Assembly (NCBI GenBank): GCA_018698675.1
Contig: JABIPA010000037.1
Location: 1 to 34,602 of the forward strand
Direction: 5' to 3'
Source of the DNA: a bacterium
GTDB lineage: Bacteria > Margulisbacteria > Marinamargulisbacteria > JABIPA01
Length of the DNA: 34,602 nucleotides
Shown here: positions 18,106 through 26,816 of the stretch, in pieces
How positions within the stretch are numbered: position 1 is the first letter of the stretch
Layout: every line of letters begins with the position of its first letter
Notes under the pieces: model-generated
The model's database searches: none
What the model was told of the DNA's origin: nothing
Seen by the model: only the letters and a program-made list of their open reading frames with translations
Made by a program: the position numbers and the translations under genes

Positions 18106-18645
18106 ATGGAAATTACAAAAATTTTAATAGAAAATTTTCAAAAAGGCGACCGAGACGCTTTTAATAATCTTTACAAAGAATTGAATGCTTTTATTTTCAA
18201 TGTAATTTTGAGAATGGTTAAAACAAGGGAAATTGCAGAAGAATTAACACACGATGTATTCATTAAACTGTATGACCATAGAGAAAAGTTTAACCATTCA
18301 GTAAAATTCGAAACATGGGCTTATAGAATTGCAATGAATCATACATTAAACTGGTTGAAAAGAGGCCAATCGTTAAGATCCAAATTGAACCAAATTGTAT
18401 TTAAAAAGTATGAAACTGATTCATTTACTAATATAGAAATTAATAAAACGGACGTTGAATTAACATTACTAAAAATGAAACCTGACTTCAGAATATGTTT
18501 AATATTGAGAGAAATTGAAGAGAAAACATATGAAGAAATTTCTGAAATCCTTGATATCTCGATAGGAACAGTAAGATCACGATTAAATAGAAGTAAAAAG
18601 ATGTTTAAAACAATTTTCGAAAGGACGTGTAAAAATGAAAACTGA
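18106..18645 (+). CDS. ECF-subfamily RNA polymerase sigma factor
   Basis: 179 residues with the two-domain ECF layout. Region 2 (about 10-80; GDRDAFNNLYKELNAFIF, then LTHDVFIKLYDHREKF and WAYRIAMNHTLNWLKR) recognises the -10 element and core polymerase. Region 4 (about 115-170; RICLILREIEEKTYEEISEI, then LDISIGTVRSRLNRSKKMF) recognises the -35. The linker is short with no extra domain. ATG at 18106 is chosen because region 2 then begins at the usual distance; an upstream ATG at 18052 would add 18 residues and overlap the candidate promoter. Its stop overlaps the next gene by 11 bases, the normal coupling with an anti-sigma factor. Confidence 0.95.
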   Translation: MEITKILIENFQKGDRDAFNNLYKELNAFIFNVILRMVKTREIAEELTHDVFIKLYDHREKFNHSVKFETWAYRIAMNHTLNWLKRGQSLRSKLNQIVFKKYETDSFTNIEINKTDVELTLLKMKPDFRICLILREIEEKTYEEISEILDISIGTVRSRLNRSKKMFKTIFERTCKNEN

Positions 18646-18937
18646 CCCCTTATTCTCTTCTCTTAAAAACGAATTAGTACCTCATTCTATTTTATATAGA
18701 ATTAACAATACCCTAGATAATCGGAAAAAAAATACGTCAATTTCATTTTTTCAAATCCCCTCTTTTCAAAAACTCGCAGTCGGGATGGCGTTTACCCTTC
18801 TAATTTTTTCAGGTGGCATCTTTAAACTGTATTCAAATCATCAAATCCAAATGAACGAGTTAAACAATTTTATATATGAAACGATGGTTGACTATTCAAT
18901 GCCCGAATTTGATGATACGTTGGGAGTTCTCTTATGA
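18635..18937 (+). CDS. Putative single-pass membrane anti-sigma factor
   Basis: 100 residues: about 46 cytoplasmic residues, one hydrophobic helix (about 47-64) and a 35-residue acidic outer tail ending near MPEFDDTLGVLL. It overlaps the sigma factor stop, the usual place for the cognate anti-sigma factor, and the topology fits. There is no HxxxCxxC zinc motif and no other known anti-sigma domain, so the call rests on context and topology. In similar three-gene modules the anti-sigma factor holds the sigma at the membrane and a periplasmic Spy/CnrX-like partner modulates it. An ATGA overlap at its end begins a tiny frame that runs to the next gene. Confidence 0.6.
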   Translation: MKTDPLFSSLKNELVPHSILYRINNTLDNRKKNTSISFFQIPSFQKLAVGMAFTLLIFSGGIFKLYSNHQIQMNELNNFIYETMVDYSMPEFDDTLGVLL

Positions 18938-18993
18938 ATCAAACAATAAAATTAAACTTATCCGAGAACCAAAGGAGTTATAACAATGTTTAA
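18934..18993 (+). CDS. Tiny linking reading frame (19 codons), candidate translational-coupling leader
   Basis: ATG at 18934 overlaps the anti-sigma stop as ATGA. The frame reads MNQTIKLNLSENQRSYNNV and stops at 18991-18993, just inside the start of the Spy-like gene (ATG at 18986). A ribosome could pass from the anti-sigma frame through this frame to the next start. The Spy-like gene has its own AAAGGAG site inside the tiny frame, so coupling is optional. It may be chance. Confidence 0.3.
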   Translation: MNQTIKLNLSENQRSYNNV

Positions 18994-19417
18994 AATAAAA
19001 AATTATTTCCTTCTTATTTTACTTCTACTTACAATGCAAAATACGTATGCGAGTGAGAGATCTTCTAGACACAAACAAAAACATCAGCAGCCAAATTGGA
19101 TTAAAAACCTTGATCTAGATAAAAAGCAAATCAAATTTATAAAAACGAGACGTACTTATGAGAAGGAAAAAATACGCAAAATAAGAGGATCTATAAAATC
19201 TTATAAAAAAGATTTAAGAGTTGAACTCGCCAAGCCTAATGCTGACGACAAAAAAATAAATTCCATTATGACGGAAATATCTGTTTTAAAAAAATCTGCA
19301 CTTAAATCAAGGGTAAATAGTATTAAAAACCTAAAAAAGATATTAAAACCTGAACAAAAAAAGAAAATGAAAAAACATCTAATTTTATATAAAGAAACTT
19401 ACGGTTCAAACGATTGA
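18986..19417 (+). CDS. Spy/CpxP-like periplasmic protein
   Basis: 143 residues. A signal peptide (about 1-22, KNYFLLILLLLTMQNTYAS) is followed by a highly basic helical protein. WIKNLDLDKKQIKFIKTRR, a central helical hairpin (ELAKPNADDKKINSIMTEI) and KKILKPEQKKKMKKHL match the architecture of Spy/CpxP/ZraP-like proteins, whose LTxxQ elements appear here as LDLDKKQ and LKPEQKK. Members act as periplasmic chaperones or as stress and metal sensors that work on a sigma/anti-sigma or two-component system. AAAGGAG sits before the ATG. Third gene after the ECF sigma and anti-sigma, which supports a sensor or effector role. No His/Met/Cys metal site is visible. Confidence 0.75.
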   Translation: MFKIKNYFLLILLLLTMQNTYASERSSRHKQKHQQPNWIKNLDLDKKQIKFIKTRRTYEKEKIRKIRGSIKSYKKDLRVELAKPNADDKKINSIMTEISVLKKSALKSRVNSIKNLKKILKPEQKKKMKKHLILYKETYGSND

Positions 19418-19425
19418 AATAAAAT

Positions 19426-19607
19426 ATGATAAAAAGATACAGGCATCAATAGAACGAAGATTTCTATTCCCAAATCTACCCCAAAATCCCATCAATAACA
19501 TATATCAACGATATATAAACGTTCATGGTAAAAAAACTTCAAAATCAACCCAAGTTTGGGAAGTTTCAAAAGATTTCAGTTTAGTGTTCGAGTCTAGCAA
19601 AGCATAA
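19426..19607 (+). pseudogene. Small gene broken by a one-base shift in an A run (or a start-less frame)
   Basis: A frame open from 19383 to the TAA at 19605-19607 has no ATG, GTG or TTG near its beginning. An ATG at 19426 lies one frame off, followed at 19431-19435 by a run of five A. One extra A would join them into a 60-residue protein that starts MIKKIQASIERR, has RYINVHGKKTSK in the middle and ends WEVSKDFSLVFESSKA. The product looks protein-like rather than low-complexity, but I do not recognise the family. It follows the Spy-like gene by 8 bases. It could be a decayed gene, a sequencing error in a homopolymer, slippage expression or chance. Confidence 0.4.
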
Positions 19608-19664
19608 ATCTATATGTGAGCTAAACGCAAAGATTAAAATAGAAACTTTTGAAATTGCCCAAGC

Positions 19665-20129
19665 CTACAACTTAGCTAGAAGGTTCACCATTTCGATAAG
19701 ATTTTGAGTGACCTCAAATCCCTTGTTACCAAGCTTAGTACCAGATCGTTCAATCGCTTGTTCAATGGTATCAGTAGTTAAAACGCCAAATGCAATTGGA
19801 ACACCGCTGTCTAACATCGCTGCAGATATTCCTTTTGTCGCTTCTGAAGACACATAATCAAAATGGGCAGTAGCACCTTTTATAACAGCACCTAAACAAA
19901 CAATTCCATCATACTTTCCCGAATCAGCAAGTTTCTTGGCAACTAACGGAATTTCAAACGCTCCTGGAACTTTTACAATCGTTACAGACTTTTCAACGTC
20001 GAAACCATTCCTAGTTAAACAGTCTAATGCCCCATCTAATAATTTATATGTAATAAATTCATTAAATCGAGAAACAACTATTGCAATTGTCCCTACACTC
20101 TTAAATGTTCCTTCTATTATAGTTGGCAT
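19665..20129 (-). CDS. ribH: 6,7-dimethyl-8-ribityllumazine synthase
   Basis: 154 residues, the family's usual length. Condenses 5-amino-6-ribitylaminouracil with 3,4-dihydroxy-2-butanone 4-phosphate to give lumazine, the penultimate riboflavin step, usually as an icosahedral or pentameric assembly. Diagnostic segments: [49 protein letters not shown] (with the conserved His) and [27 protein letters not shown] site precedes the ATG. It is last in the accC-nusB-ribE-ribBA-ribH cluster, 10 bases after ribBA. No clear intrinsic terminator was found after it. Confidence 0.97.
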   Translation of the reverse strand: MPTIIEGTFKSVGTIAIVVSRFNEFITYKLLDGALDCLTRNGFDVEKSVTIVKVPGAFEIPLVAKKLADSGKYDGIVCLGAVIKGATAHFDYVSSEATKGISAAMLDSGVPIAFGVLTTDTIEQAIERSGTKLGNKGFEVTQNLIEMVNLLAKL

Positions 20130-20139
20130 TTTATTCTCC

Positions 20140-21351
20140 TTACTTAATATGTCCTAATTTAGAAAACTTTGTTTTCAAGTAATATTCGTTGTGCTTATTT
20201 GGCGGAATAATTAAGGGGATTCGATTTTCAATCTTTAATCCGTAACCATCTAAGCCAACAACTTTTCTTGGATTATTAGTTATTAAATTAATCTTCCTTA
20301 CCCCTAAATCCCGTAATATCTGAGCTCCAACACCATATTCTCTTAAATCAGCGTCAAAGCCCAATGCTTTGTTTGCCTCTACAGTGTCTTTTCCATTATC
20401 TTGTAATTTATACGCTTTTATTTTGTTCTCCAACCCAATTCCGCGACCTTCTTGTCTCATGTACAACACAATGCCATTTCCATTTGCTTGTATCATTTGC
20501 ATTGCTGTATCTAATTGGGGTCCACAATCACATCTCAAAGAATGTAATACATCTCCTGTAAAACATTCCGAATGAACACGAACATTAACCGCGGTTTCAG
20601 CCTCTATGTCACCTTTCACTAAAGCCAAATGTAATTTATCATTAATAATATCTTTATAAGAAAAACATTGAAAATCACCAAATTTAGTAGGCATTTTAAT
20701 TTCTTCAATAAGCTCAATAAAACTTTCTTTTTCGATTCTATACCGTATCAGGTCTTGAATCGTTATAATTTTTAAATTATGTTCTTTCGCAAAATCCATC
20801 AATTGAGGAACTCGTGCCATATCGCCATCTTCTTTAATAATTTCACAAATTACGCCAGCCGGAGCTAAACCAGCCAATCGAGACAAATCGACAGCTGCTT
20901 CAGTGTGACCTGCCCTTCTAAGAACCCCCATTTTCCGAGCTCTTAGAGGAAAAATATGCCCCGGGGTAACTATGTCTTCTTGTTTCGTCATTGGATTTAT
21001 AAAAGCTTGTATCGTTCGTGCTCTATCTCCAGCAGATATTCCCGTGGAAACACCAATTTTTGGAGCGCCATCAATTGAAACAGTAAACGCTGTTTGGAAC
21101 TGGTCCTTATTTCTTGCAACCATATCCTTTAATTCAAATTTGTCTAAAATATCATCTGTAACAGGAAGACATACCAATCCCTTGGCATACTTAATCATAA
21201 AGTTTATAGCTTCACTCGTGGCAAAACTTGCAGCCATTATCAAATCGCCTTCGTTTTCACGGTTTTCGTCATCTACAACAATTACCATTTTACCGCTGGC
21301 TATATCATCAACTGCATCTTGTACTAAATCAAATTTTAATTCACTTTTCAT
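20140..21351 (-). CDS. ribBA: Bifunctional 3,4-dihydroxy-2-butanone 4-phosphate synthase / GTP cyclohydrolase II
   Basis: 403 residues. The N-terminal domain (about 1-200) makes dihydroxybutanone phosphate from ribulose 5-phosphate: [15 protein letters not shown] and [10 protein letters not shown]...[11 protein letters not shown] carry the acidic and His catalytic residues. The C-terminal domain (about 205-403) opens GTP: zinc ligands in [17 protein letters not shown], then [16 protein letters not shown] and [16 protein letters not shown]. Both domains look intact, so this protein supplies both branch starting points of riboflavin synthesis. Its start overlaps the ribE stop by 11 bases. Confidence 0.97.
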   Translation of the reverse strand: MKSELKFDLVQDAVDDIASGKMVIVVDDENRENEGDLIMAASFATSEAINFMIKYAKGLVCLPVTDDILDKFELKDMVARNKDQFQTAFTVSIDGAPKIGVSTGISAGDRARTIQAFINPMTKQEDIVTPGHIFPLRARKMGVLRRAGHTEAAVDLSRLAGLAPAGVICEIIKEDGDMARVPQLMDFAKEHNLKIITIQDLIRYRIEKESFIELIEEIKMPTKFGDFQCFSYKDIINDKLHLALVKGDIEAETAVNVRVHSECFTGDVLHSLRCDCGPQLDTAMQMIQANGNGIVLYMRQEGRGIGLENKIKAYKLQDNGKDTVEANKALGFDADLREYGVGAQILRDLGVRKINLITNNPRKVVGLDGYGLKIENRIPLIIPPNKHNEYYLKTKFSKLGHIK

Positions 21352-22009
21352 TTAAAAACCCCGCATTTGATAGTTTTTCCATAAATTGTCTATTTTTATC
21401 ACTAGACTCATCATCGTTTTCAACACAATTAGAAATATATCTATTAAAATATTTTCCTAACATGTCAAATTCCAAATTAACTTTATCGCCATTTTTTTTG
21501 TATTTTAACACAGTGGATTCTAAGGTATGAGGAATAACGCAGCATTTGACCCAATTTTTTCCCAACTCGGCTATAGTTAAACTAATACCGTCTATTGTTA
21601 TAGATCCTTTATAAACAATATTGTTTTTCCATTTTTCATCAAATTCTATAATTAATGTACCCCATTTTTCATCCCAGGAATTTTCTTTGATCACACCAAC
21701 ATCATCGACGTGCCCAGAAACAATATGGCCGCCCATTTTTGATGATGGAGTTAAACTCCACTCCAAATTCAAAAAATCACCAACAGCAATATCCCTGAAC
21801 GTAGAGATTTCTAAAGTTTCGCTTAAAAGTTGAATAAAAAAAGATGTCTCTGATTTCGAAACAATCGTAGTGCAAACCCCATTTAAGCACACACTTGCTC
21901 CTAATTGAGTATCATTTGGAACAGAATAGCTACAATAAACATCTAAACCAGATTTATTTTTACTAATTTTAGAAACCTTAGATAAACCCTCAACTAATCC
22001 AGTAAACAT
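21341..22009 (-). CDS. ribE: Riboflavin synthase, alpha chain
   Basis: 222 residues. Dismutates two lumazine molecules to riboflavin and 5-amino-6-ribitylaminouracil. The family start MFTGLVEG is present. The two lumazine-binding barrel repeats are visible: the first contains GASVCLNGVCTTI, the second begins about residue 98 near GGHIVSGHVDDVG and contains ITIDGISLTIAELG. A poorly conserved C-terminal tail of about 30 residues follows the trimerisation helix. AAAGGAAATT precedes the ATG. The gene begins 8 bases after nusB and overlaps ribBA by 11 bases, so translation is probably coupled. Some bacteria call this gene ribC. Confidence 0.96.
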   Translation of the reverse strand: MFTGLVEGLSKVSKISKNKSGLDVYCSYSVPNDTQLGASVCLNGVCTTIVSKSETSFFIQLLSETLEISTFRDIAVGDFLNLEWSLTPSSKMGGHIVSGHVDDVGVIKENSWDEKWGTLIIEFDEKWKNNIVYKGSITIDGISLTIAELGKNWVKCCVIPHTLESTVLKYKKNGDKVNLEFDMLGKYFNRYISNCVENDDESSDKNRQFMEKLSNAGFLNEK

Positions 22010-22017
22010 AATTTCCT

Positions 22018-22422
22018 TTAATTTTTCTCAGAATCCACATATTTTCCTAAAATTCCATTTATAAATTTACTTGAATCTTCTTCAGAGAATTCTTTTGCAA
22101 TTTCTAAAGCTTCATTTATTACAATATTGTTATCAATTTCTGTAAAACAAAGTTCAAAAAATGCAATTCTCAAAATAGATTTATCAATAATCAACAATCT
22201 ATCAATATCCCAGTCGATAGCATACTCTGAAATTTTCTCGTCAATCGCTTCTTTATTTTTCCAAACGCCTTCTATTAAAAAAGTTGTCCACTCTTTCGTT
22301 TCATCAATTGAATCAGATTTATTTACAAAATCCTCAACTATTTTTTCAATATCAACCTTTTGAACATCCACTTGATACAGCGCTTGCATAGCCAATTTAC
22401 GGCCTGTACTTCTCTTACCCAT
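22018..22422 (-). CDS. nusB: Transcription antitermination factor NusB
   Basis: 134 residues, all-helical, matching the family's usual size. NusB binds boxA RNA with NusE (S10) and helps antitermination of rRNA operons. Recognisable parts: GKRSTGRKLAMQALYQVDVQ at the N-terminus, IDEKISEYAIDWDIDRLLII in the middle, and ILRIAFFEL, VVINEALEIAKEFS and FINGILGKY near the C-terminus. It follows accC by 27 bases and precedes ribE by 8. Linkage to riboflavin genes (ribH-nusB) and to accC both occur widely in bacteria; here they are combined. Confidence 0.96.
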   Translation of the reverse strand: MGKRSTGRKLAMQALYQVDVQKVDIEKIVEDFVNKSDSIDETKEWTTFLIEGVWKNKEAIDEKISEYAIDWDIDRLLIIDKSILRIAFFELCFTEIDNNIVINEALEIAKEFSEEDSSKFINGILGKYVDSEKN

Positions 22423-22449
22423 CTAAAAATCTACCTTTTTAACTTAATT

Positions 22450-23793
22450 TTAATTTAAAATCTTTCGCTCAATAAATCCCGTGTCAAAATTCCCTTCTAC
22501 AAAATCTTGATGTTCGATAACAATCTTATGAAATGGTAACGTCGTATGAATACCATCAATTACGAATTCGTCTAACGCACGTTTCGCACGTTTCAAAGCT
22601 TCATCTCTATCTTTTCCCCAAATAATTAACTTAGCTACCATTGAATCATAGTTTGGAGGCACACTATATCCAGGATAAACATGGGAATCAACCCTAACTC
22701 CAAATCCACCAGGAGGTAAATATAAATTTATCGTTCCTGGACTAGGCGCAAAATTTCTAGAGAAATCTTCCGCATTAATTCTTAGTTCTATTGAATGTCC
22801 GTTAAACTTAATATCACTTTGTTTCAATGACAACTTATTCGTACTAGAGATTTTAATTTGTTCTTTTATCAAATCAATTGAAGTGACCATTTCCGTTACT
22901 GGGTGCTCTACTTGAATTCGAGTATTCATTTCCATAAAATAAAAATCTTGATTTTTGTCTACCAAAAATTCAACAGTTCCAGCACCTTGATATCGAATCG
23001 ATTTTGCCGCCATAACAGCCGCTTCGCACATTTTCTTTCTTGTATTATCTGTTATAAAAGGAGATGGAGACTCTTCAACTAATTTTTGATGTCTACGTTG
23101 AATAGAACAATCTCTTTCTCCTAAATGGACAACATTTCCCTTTTTATCAGATAAAATTTGGATTTCAACATGCCGTGGATTTTGAACGTATTTTTCAATA
23201 TATACATCCCCATTTCCAAATGCTGATTTCGCTTCCTGAACAACCATTCTATAGAGAGATACCAATTCAGCTTCTGATTCAACAACTCGCATACCTTTTC
23301 CACCGCCACCAGCAGTAGCCTTGATAATAAGCGGAAACCCAGTCTTTTTAGCAACTTCCTCTAAATTAGATTCAGATTGAATAATTCCATCAGATCCTGG
23401 GACAACAGGTACTTTAAATTTTTGCATTGTTTTTTTAGCAACGCCTTTATTACCCATCAATCGAATATTTTTTGGTGACGCACCAATAAAAACTATTTTA
23501 TTGGCTTCACATACTTCACTAAAATACGCATTTTCTGATAAAAACCCATATCCAGGATGAATCGCTTCGGCTCCTGAAACTTCTGCAGCAGATATTATCG
23601 TCGGAATATCCAAATAACTTTTCATAGGAGCCGCCGGCCCTATACATATCGCCTCATCAGCAAGTTTTACATGTAATGAATCTTTGTCAGCTTCTGAATA
23701 AACGGCAACAGAAAGAATACCTAACTCTTTACATGCACGAATAACTCGAATAGCAATTTCGCCTCTATTTGCAATTAATATTTTTCTAAACAC
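22450..23793 (-). CDS. accC: Acetyl-CoA carboxylase biotin carboxylase subunit
   Basis: 447 residues, full length. Carboxylates biotin on the carrier protein using ATP and bicarbonate in the first step of fatty-acid synthesis. N-terminal domain begins FRKILIANRGEIAIRVIRAC; the ATP-grasp has ATAGGGGKGMRVV (about residues 158-170), RDCSIQRRHQK and FMEMNTRIQVEHPVTE, which bear the catalytic Glu and Arg residues; the C-terminal domain has ELRINAEDF. It starts with GTG (23791-23793), preceded by AAGGAGA. No accB is adjacent, so the carrier protein must be elsewhere. It is the first gene of the nusB/rib cluster and diverges from polA with 105 bases between them. Confidence 0.97.
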   Translation of the reverse strand: MFRKILIANRGEIAIRVIRACKELGILSVAVYSEADKDSLHVKLADEAICIGPAAPMKSYLDIPTIISAAEVSGAEAIHPGYGFLSENAYFSEVCEANKIVFIGASPKNIRLMGNKGVAKKTMQKFKVPVVPGSDGIIQSESNLEEVAKKTGFPLIIKATAGGGGKGMRVVESEAELVSLYRMVVQEAKSAFGNGDVYIEKYVQNPRHVEIQILSDKKGNVVHLGERDCSIQRRHQKLVEESPSPFITDNTRKKMCEAAVMAAKSIRYQGAGTVEFLVDKNQDFYFMEMNTRIQVEHPVTEMVTSIDLIKEQIKISSTNKLSLKQSDIKFNGHSIELRINAEDFSRNFAPSPGTINLYLPPGGFGVRVDSHVYPGYSVPPNYDSMVAKLIIWGKDRDEALKRAKRALDEFVIDGIHTTLPFHKIVIEHQDFVEGNFDTGFIERKILN

Positions 23794-23898
23794 GTAATCT
23801 GTCTCCTTATTTTTTACACCTAAACGTTACAATAATTTATATTTTCTTTAATTATAGATGAGGATTATAACGCGATTTACCAGTTAGCTGTAGTTTGA

Positions 23899-26814
23899 AT
23901 GATAAAACAATACATCATATACTTAAAAACTATGATTAATTCTACAGATACACTCACAAAAAAATTCATGATCGTTGACGGTCATTCATTAGCTTACCGT
24001 GCTTTTTATGCATTCCCAGAATCTTTGACATTACCGAATGGAGACCCCATAAATGCGGTATATGGATTTATTGCAATGCTATTCAAAAGTATAGAAGAAT
24101 TTACCCCTCATTTATTATGTATCTGTTTTGATAGACGAGAACCTACTCACAGACATAAAATGTATGAACCTTATAAGGCACATAGACCTCCAGCCCCAGA
24201 TAATTTCAAAGCACAAATGCCCGTATTGAGACGAATATTGGAAGAATTAAACATAAAGTCTCTAGATCTAGCAGGATATGAAGGAGATGATTTATTAGGA
24301 ACACTGTCAACAATTGCGGAGTCCAAACAAATCGAATCCTACGTAATGACAGGGGATACGGATGCTCTACAACTAGTTACCCCTTTAATAAAAGTTGTTA
24401 TGAACGGTAAAGGAAAAAATCCATTTTTAGTATACACGCCTGACGATGTCTTTAAAAAGTATCAACTCAATCCAAATCAACTCATTGATTTCAAAGCGTT
24501 AAAAGGAGACTCCAGCGATAATATTCCAGGCGTGAAGGGAATTGGCGATAAAACCGCAACAGCTCTTCTTTCGGAACATAAAACTTTAATTAATGTATAC
24601 AACAATATAGAGTCTATTAAATCAACTTCTGTTAAAACTAAATTGGAAACAAATAAAGAAATAGCATTTTTGTCTTATGAACTCGTAAAAATTGTCAAAG
24701 ATATTCCAATCGACTCTAATTTGGACCAATATACGTTTAATCCAGACTGGACATCTATCGCCTCTATTTTCGAAACTTACAATTTCCATAGTCTGTTCAA
24801 AAAATACTCCAAAAAAATACCGAAAAGTAGTGACAAAGAAAAACAAGTAAATCAGGCAAACAATTCATTAGCCTCACTTCAATCAGAAAACATAGGGGAA
24901 TCCAGTCTCAGCTTTTCAAAAAACGAAGAGAGTGCTCCATCAAAGCTAACAAAAGAACCTAGGTTAACTAAGTATGGACTAATAGAATCTGAAAAAGAAT
25001 TAACAAAATTAATAAAAACCCTTGGAAAAACGTTCTCTTTCGATCTTGAAACAACATCAAAAAATGCAATCGACGCTCAAATTGTAGGAATCTCTTTTTC
25101 TAACGCCTCTAATGAAGCATTTTATTTAGCTCTAAATAAATTCATTAATTCAGACGAATTAAACCAGGTAAAATGTGGAACCCTTTTTCAAAATTTCGAA
25201 TCAGAAACAAAAAACATTTTCGTTCTCAACCCACTACTTAAATTACTTAAACCTATCTTTGAAGACCCGTCTATATCCAAAATTACGCACAATGGAAAAT
25301 ACGAAATTTCTGTACTTAAAAACTACAATATCAACTTGAAAAACATTTGCTTTGATACAATGCTCGCAGCATTCCTTCTCTACCCTTCGGAAAAAATAGG
25401 CCTAAAGGCATTAGCTTCTACACATCTAAATGTAGAAATGACGAATTATGAAGACATTACAAAAAAAGATAAAACAACATTACGCTTTGACCAAGTCCCT
25501 ATAACTGAGGCTACTGAATACGCATGTGCAGATGCAGACTTAACATGGCAGCTTTTTAAGAAGTTCGAACCGCTTCTTAAAGAGGAAAATCTAGAAACGA
25601 TCTTTAATACAATAGAAATGCCAGTTCAATCCGTATTGGCAGATATGGAATGTAACGGAGTTTCTATGGATCCTAATTTCTTAATAAACTATCAAAAATC
25701 GCTCACATTAAAAGGTAAAAAATTAACAGAAAAAATCCACATTCTTGCTGAAGAGCCGTTTAATATCAAATCCCCGAAGCAATTAAGTTACATTTTATTT
25801 GAAAAATTAAAATTACCCGTAATCAAAAAAACAAAAACAGGATTTTCAACGGATGCCTCCGTTCTTGAAAAACTTAAAGGCAAACATGAAATAGCAGACT
25901 ATTTACTGTCTTTCCGAACAATCGAAAAATTATTAAACACTTATGTTTCTGTGCTTCCAAAACTCCTTAACGACCGAACAAAGAAAATTCATACATCCTT
26001 TAATCAAGCTATTGCGCAAACTGGGCGATTATCCTCTACAAATCCAAATTTGCAAAATATCCCGATACGAACAGAAGAAGGTCTCGAAATAAGAAAATGT
26101 TTTATACCGTCCCACAAGGACTGGTCCATTGTTTCTTCAGACTATTCGCAAATCGAATTAAGAATTATTGCTCACTTAGCAAATGACGAAAACTTAGTAT
26201 CCGCTTTTAACAATAACCAAGATATTCATGTTTCTACGGCCTCAATAGTATTTCATACTCCCGTCGAAGAAATTACAAAAGAACAAAGGTACAAAGCGAA
26301 AGCAGTGAACTTCGGAATTCTATATGGGATTTCTGCCTTTGGTCTGTCCGAAAACTTAAAAATATCTAGAAGTGAAGCAAAAGAAATAATTGATTCTTAT
26401 TATTCAAAGTTCCCTAAAATACAAACATTTATCGACGATTCCATAAAGGAAGCTCAAGAGACTGGTTATGTTGTTACAGAGTTTGGAAGAAAGCGTCCAA
26501 TTACAGATATTTTAAGTTCTAGTGCATCAGCCAGAAAATTTGCCGAACGAATTGCAGTAAATACAAAAGTTCAAGGAACAGCCGCTGACATAATTAAAAT
26601 TGCTATGATTAACATGCAAAAAGTACTAGTTGAAAAACAATTAAAAACAAAACTAATTATACAAGTACACGATGAGCTTGTATTCGATGCACCCGATTCT
26701 GAACTAAACATACTTATCCCTTTAATCAAATCTACAATGGAGCAGGCGGTTTCGCTAAAGGTTCCTCTTAATGTTGATCTTGGTCACGGGAAAAATTGGA
26801 AGGAAGTTTCATAA
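23899..26814 (+). CDS. polA: DNA polymerase I with 5'-3' and 3'-5' exonucleases
   Basis: 971 residues with all three activities apparently intact. The 5'-3' flap nuclease (about 24-320) has MIVDGHSLAYRAFYAFP, YEGDDLLGT and TGDTDALQL. The proofreading domain (about 370-570) keeps FDLETTS, HNGKYEISVL and CADADLTW, so the DxE and later Asp metal ligands are present, unlike many family members with dead proofreading domains. The polymerase domain (about 600-971) has SSDYSQIELR (motif A), KAVNFGILYG (motif B) and QVHDELVFD (motif C). The start is uncertain: ATG at 23899, 23932 or 23968; the last begins exactly at the nuclease core. The stop is three bases before the next gene's ATG, so the two are probably coupled. 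Confidence 0.97.
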   Translation: MIKQYIIYLKTMINSTDTLTKKFMIVDGHSLAYRAFYAFPESLTLPNGDPINAVYGFIAMLFKSIEEFTPHLLCICFDRREPTHRHKMYEPYKAHRPPAPDNFKAQMPVLRRILEELNIKSLDLAGYEGDDLLGTLSTIAESKQIESYVMTGDTDALQLVTPLIKVVMNGKGKNPFLVYTPDDVFKKYQLNPNQLIDFKALKGDSSDNIPGVKGIGDKTATALLSEHKTLINVYNNIESIKSTSVKTKLETNKEIAFLSYELVKIVKDIPIDSNLDQYTFNPDWTSIASIFETYNFHSLFKKYSKKIPKSSDKEKQVNQANNSLASLQSENIGESSLSFSKNEESAPSKLTKEPRLTKYGLIESEKELTKLIKTLGKTFSFDLETTSKNAIDAQIVGISFSNASNEAFYLALNKFINSDELNQVKCGTLFQNFESETKNIFVLNPLLKLLKPIFEDPSISKITHNGKYEISVLKNYNINLKNICFDTMLAAFLLYPSEKIGLKALASTHLNVEMTNYEDITKKDKTTLRFDQVPITEATEYACADADLTWQLFKKFEPLLKEENLETIFNTIEMPVQSVLADMECNGVSMDPNFLINYQKSLTLKGKKLTEKIHILAEEPFNIKSPKQLSYILFEKLKLPVIKKTKTGFSTDASVLEKLKGKHEIADYLLSFRTIEKLLNTYVSVLPKLLNDRTKKIHTSFNQAIAQTGRLSSTNPNLQNIPIRTEEGLEIRKCFIPSHKDWSIVSSDYSQIELRIIAHLANDENLVSAFNNNQDIHVSTASIVFHTPVEEITKEQRYKAKAVNFGILYGISAFGLSENLKISRSEAKEIIDSYYSKFPKIQTFIDDSIKEAQETGYVVTEFGRKRPITDILSSSASARKFAERIAVNTKVQGTAADIIKIAMINMQKVLVEKQLKTKLIIQVHDELVFDAPDSELNILIPLIKSTMEQAVSLKVPLNVDLGHGKNWKEVS

Positions 26815-26816
26815 CT

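Noticed and set aside
19564-19654. TTTCAAAAG / CTTTTGAAA inverted repeat as a terminator between the Spy-like gene and ribH
   Set aside because: Nine-base arms are separated by 73 bases of unstructured sequence, so a functional hairpin is unlikely.
20972-21355. 127-residue plus-strand frame
   Set aside because: Antisense shadow of ribBA; Ser/Ile-rich product with no motif.
23794-23898. FMN riboswitch controlling the accC-rib unit
   Set aside because: The 105-base gap is shared with a divergent gene and contains none of the conserved FMN aptamer elements.
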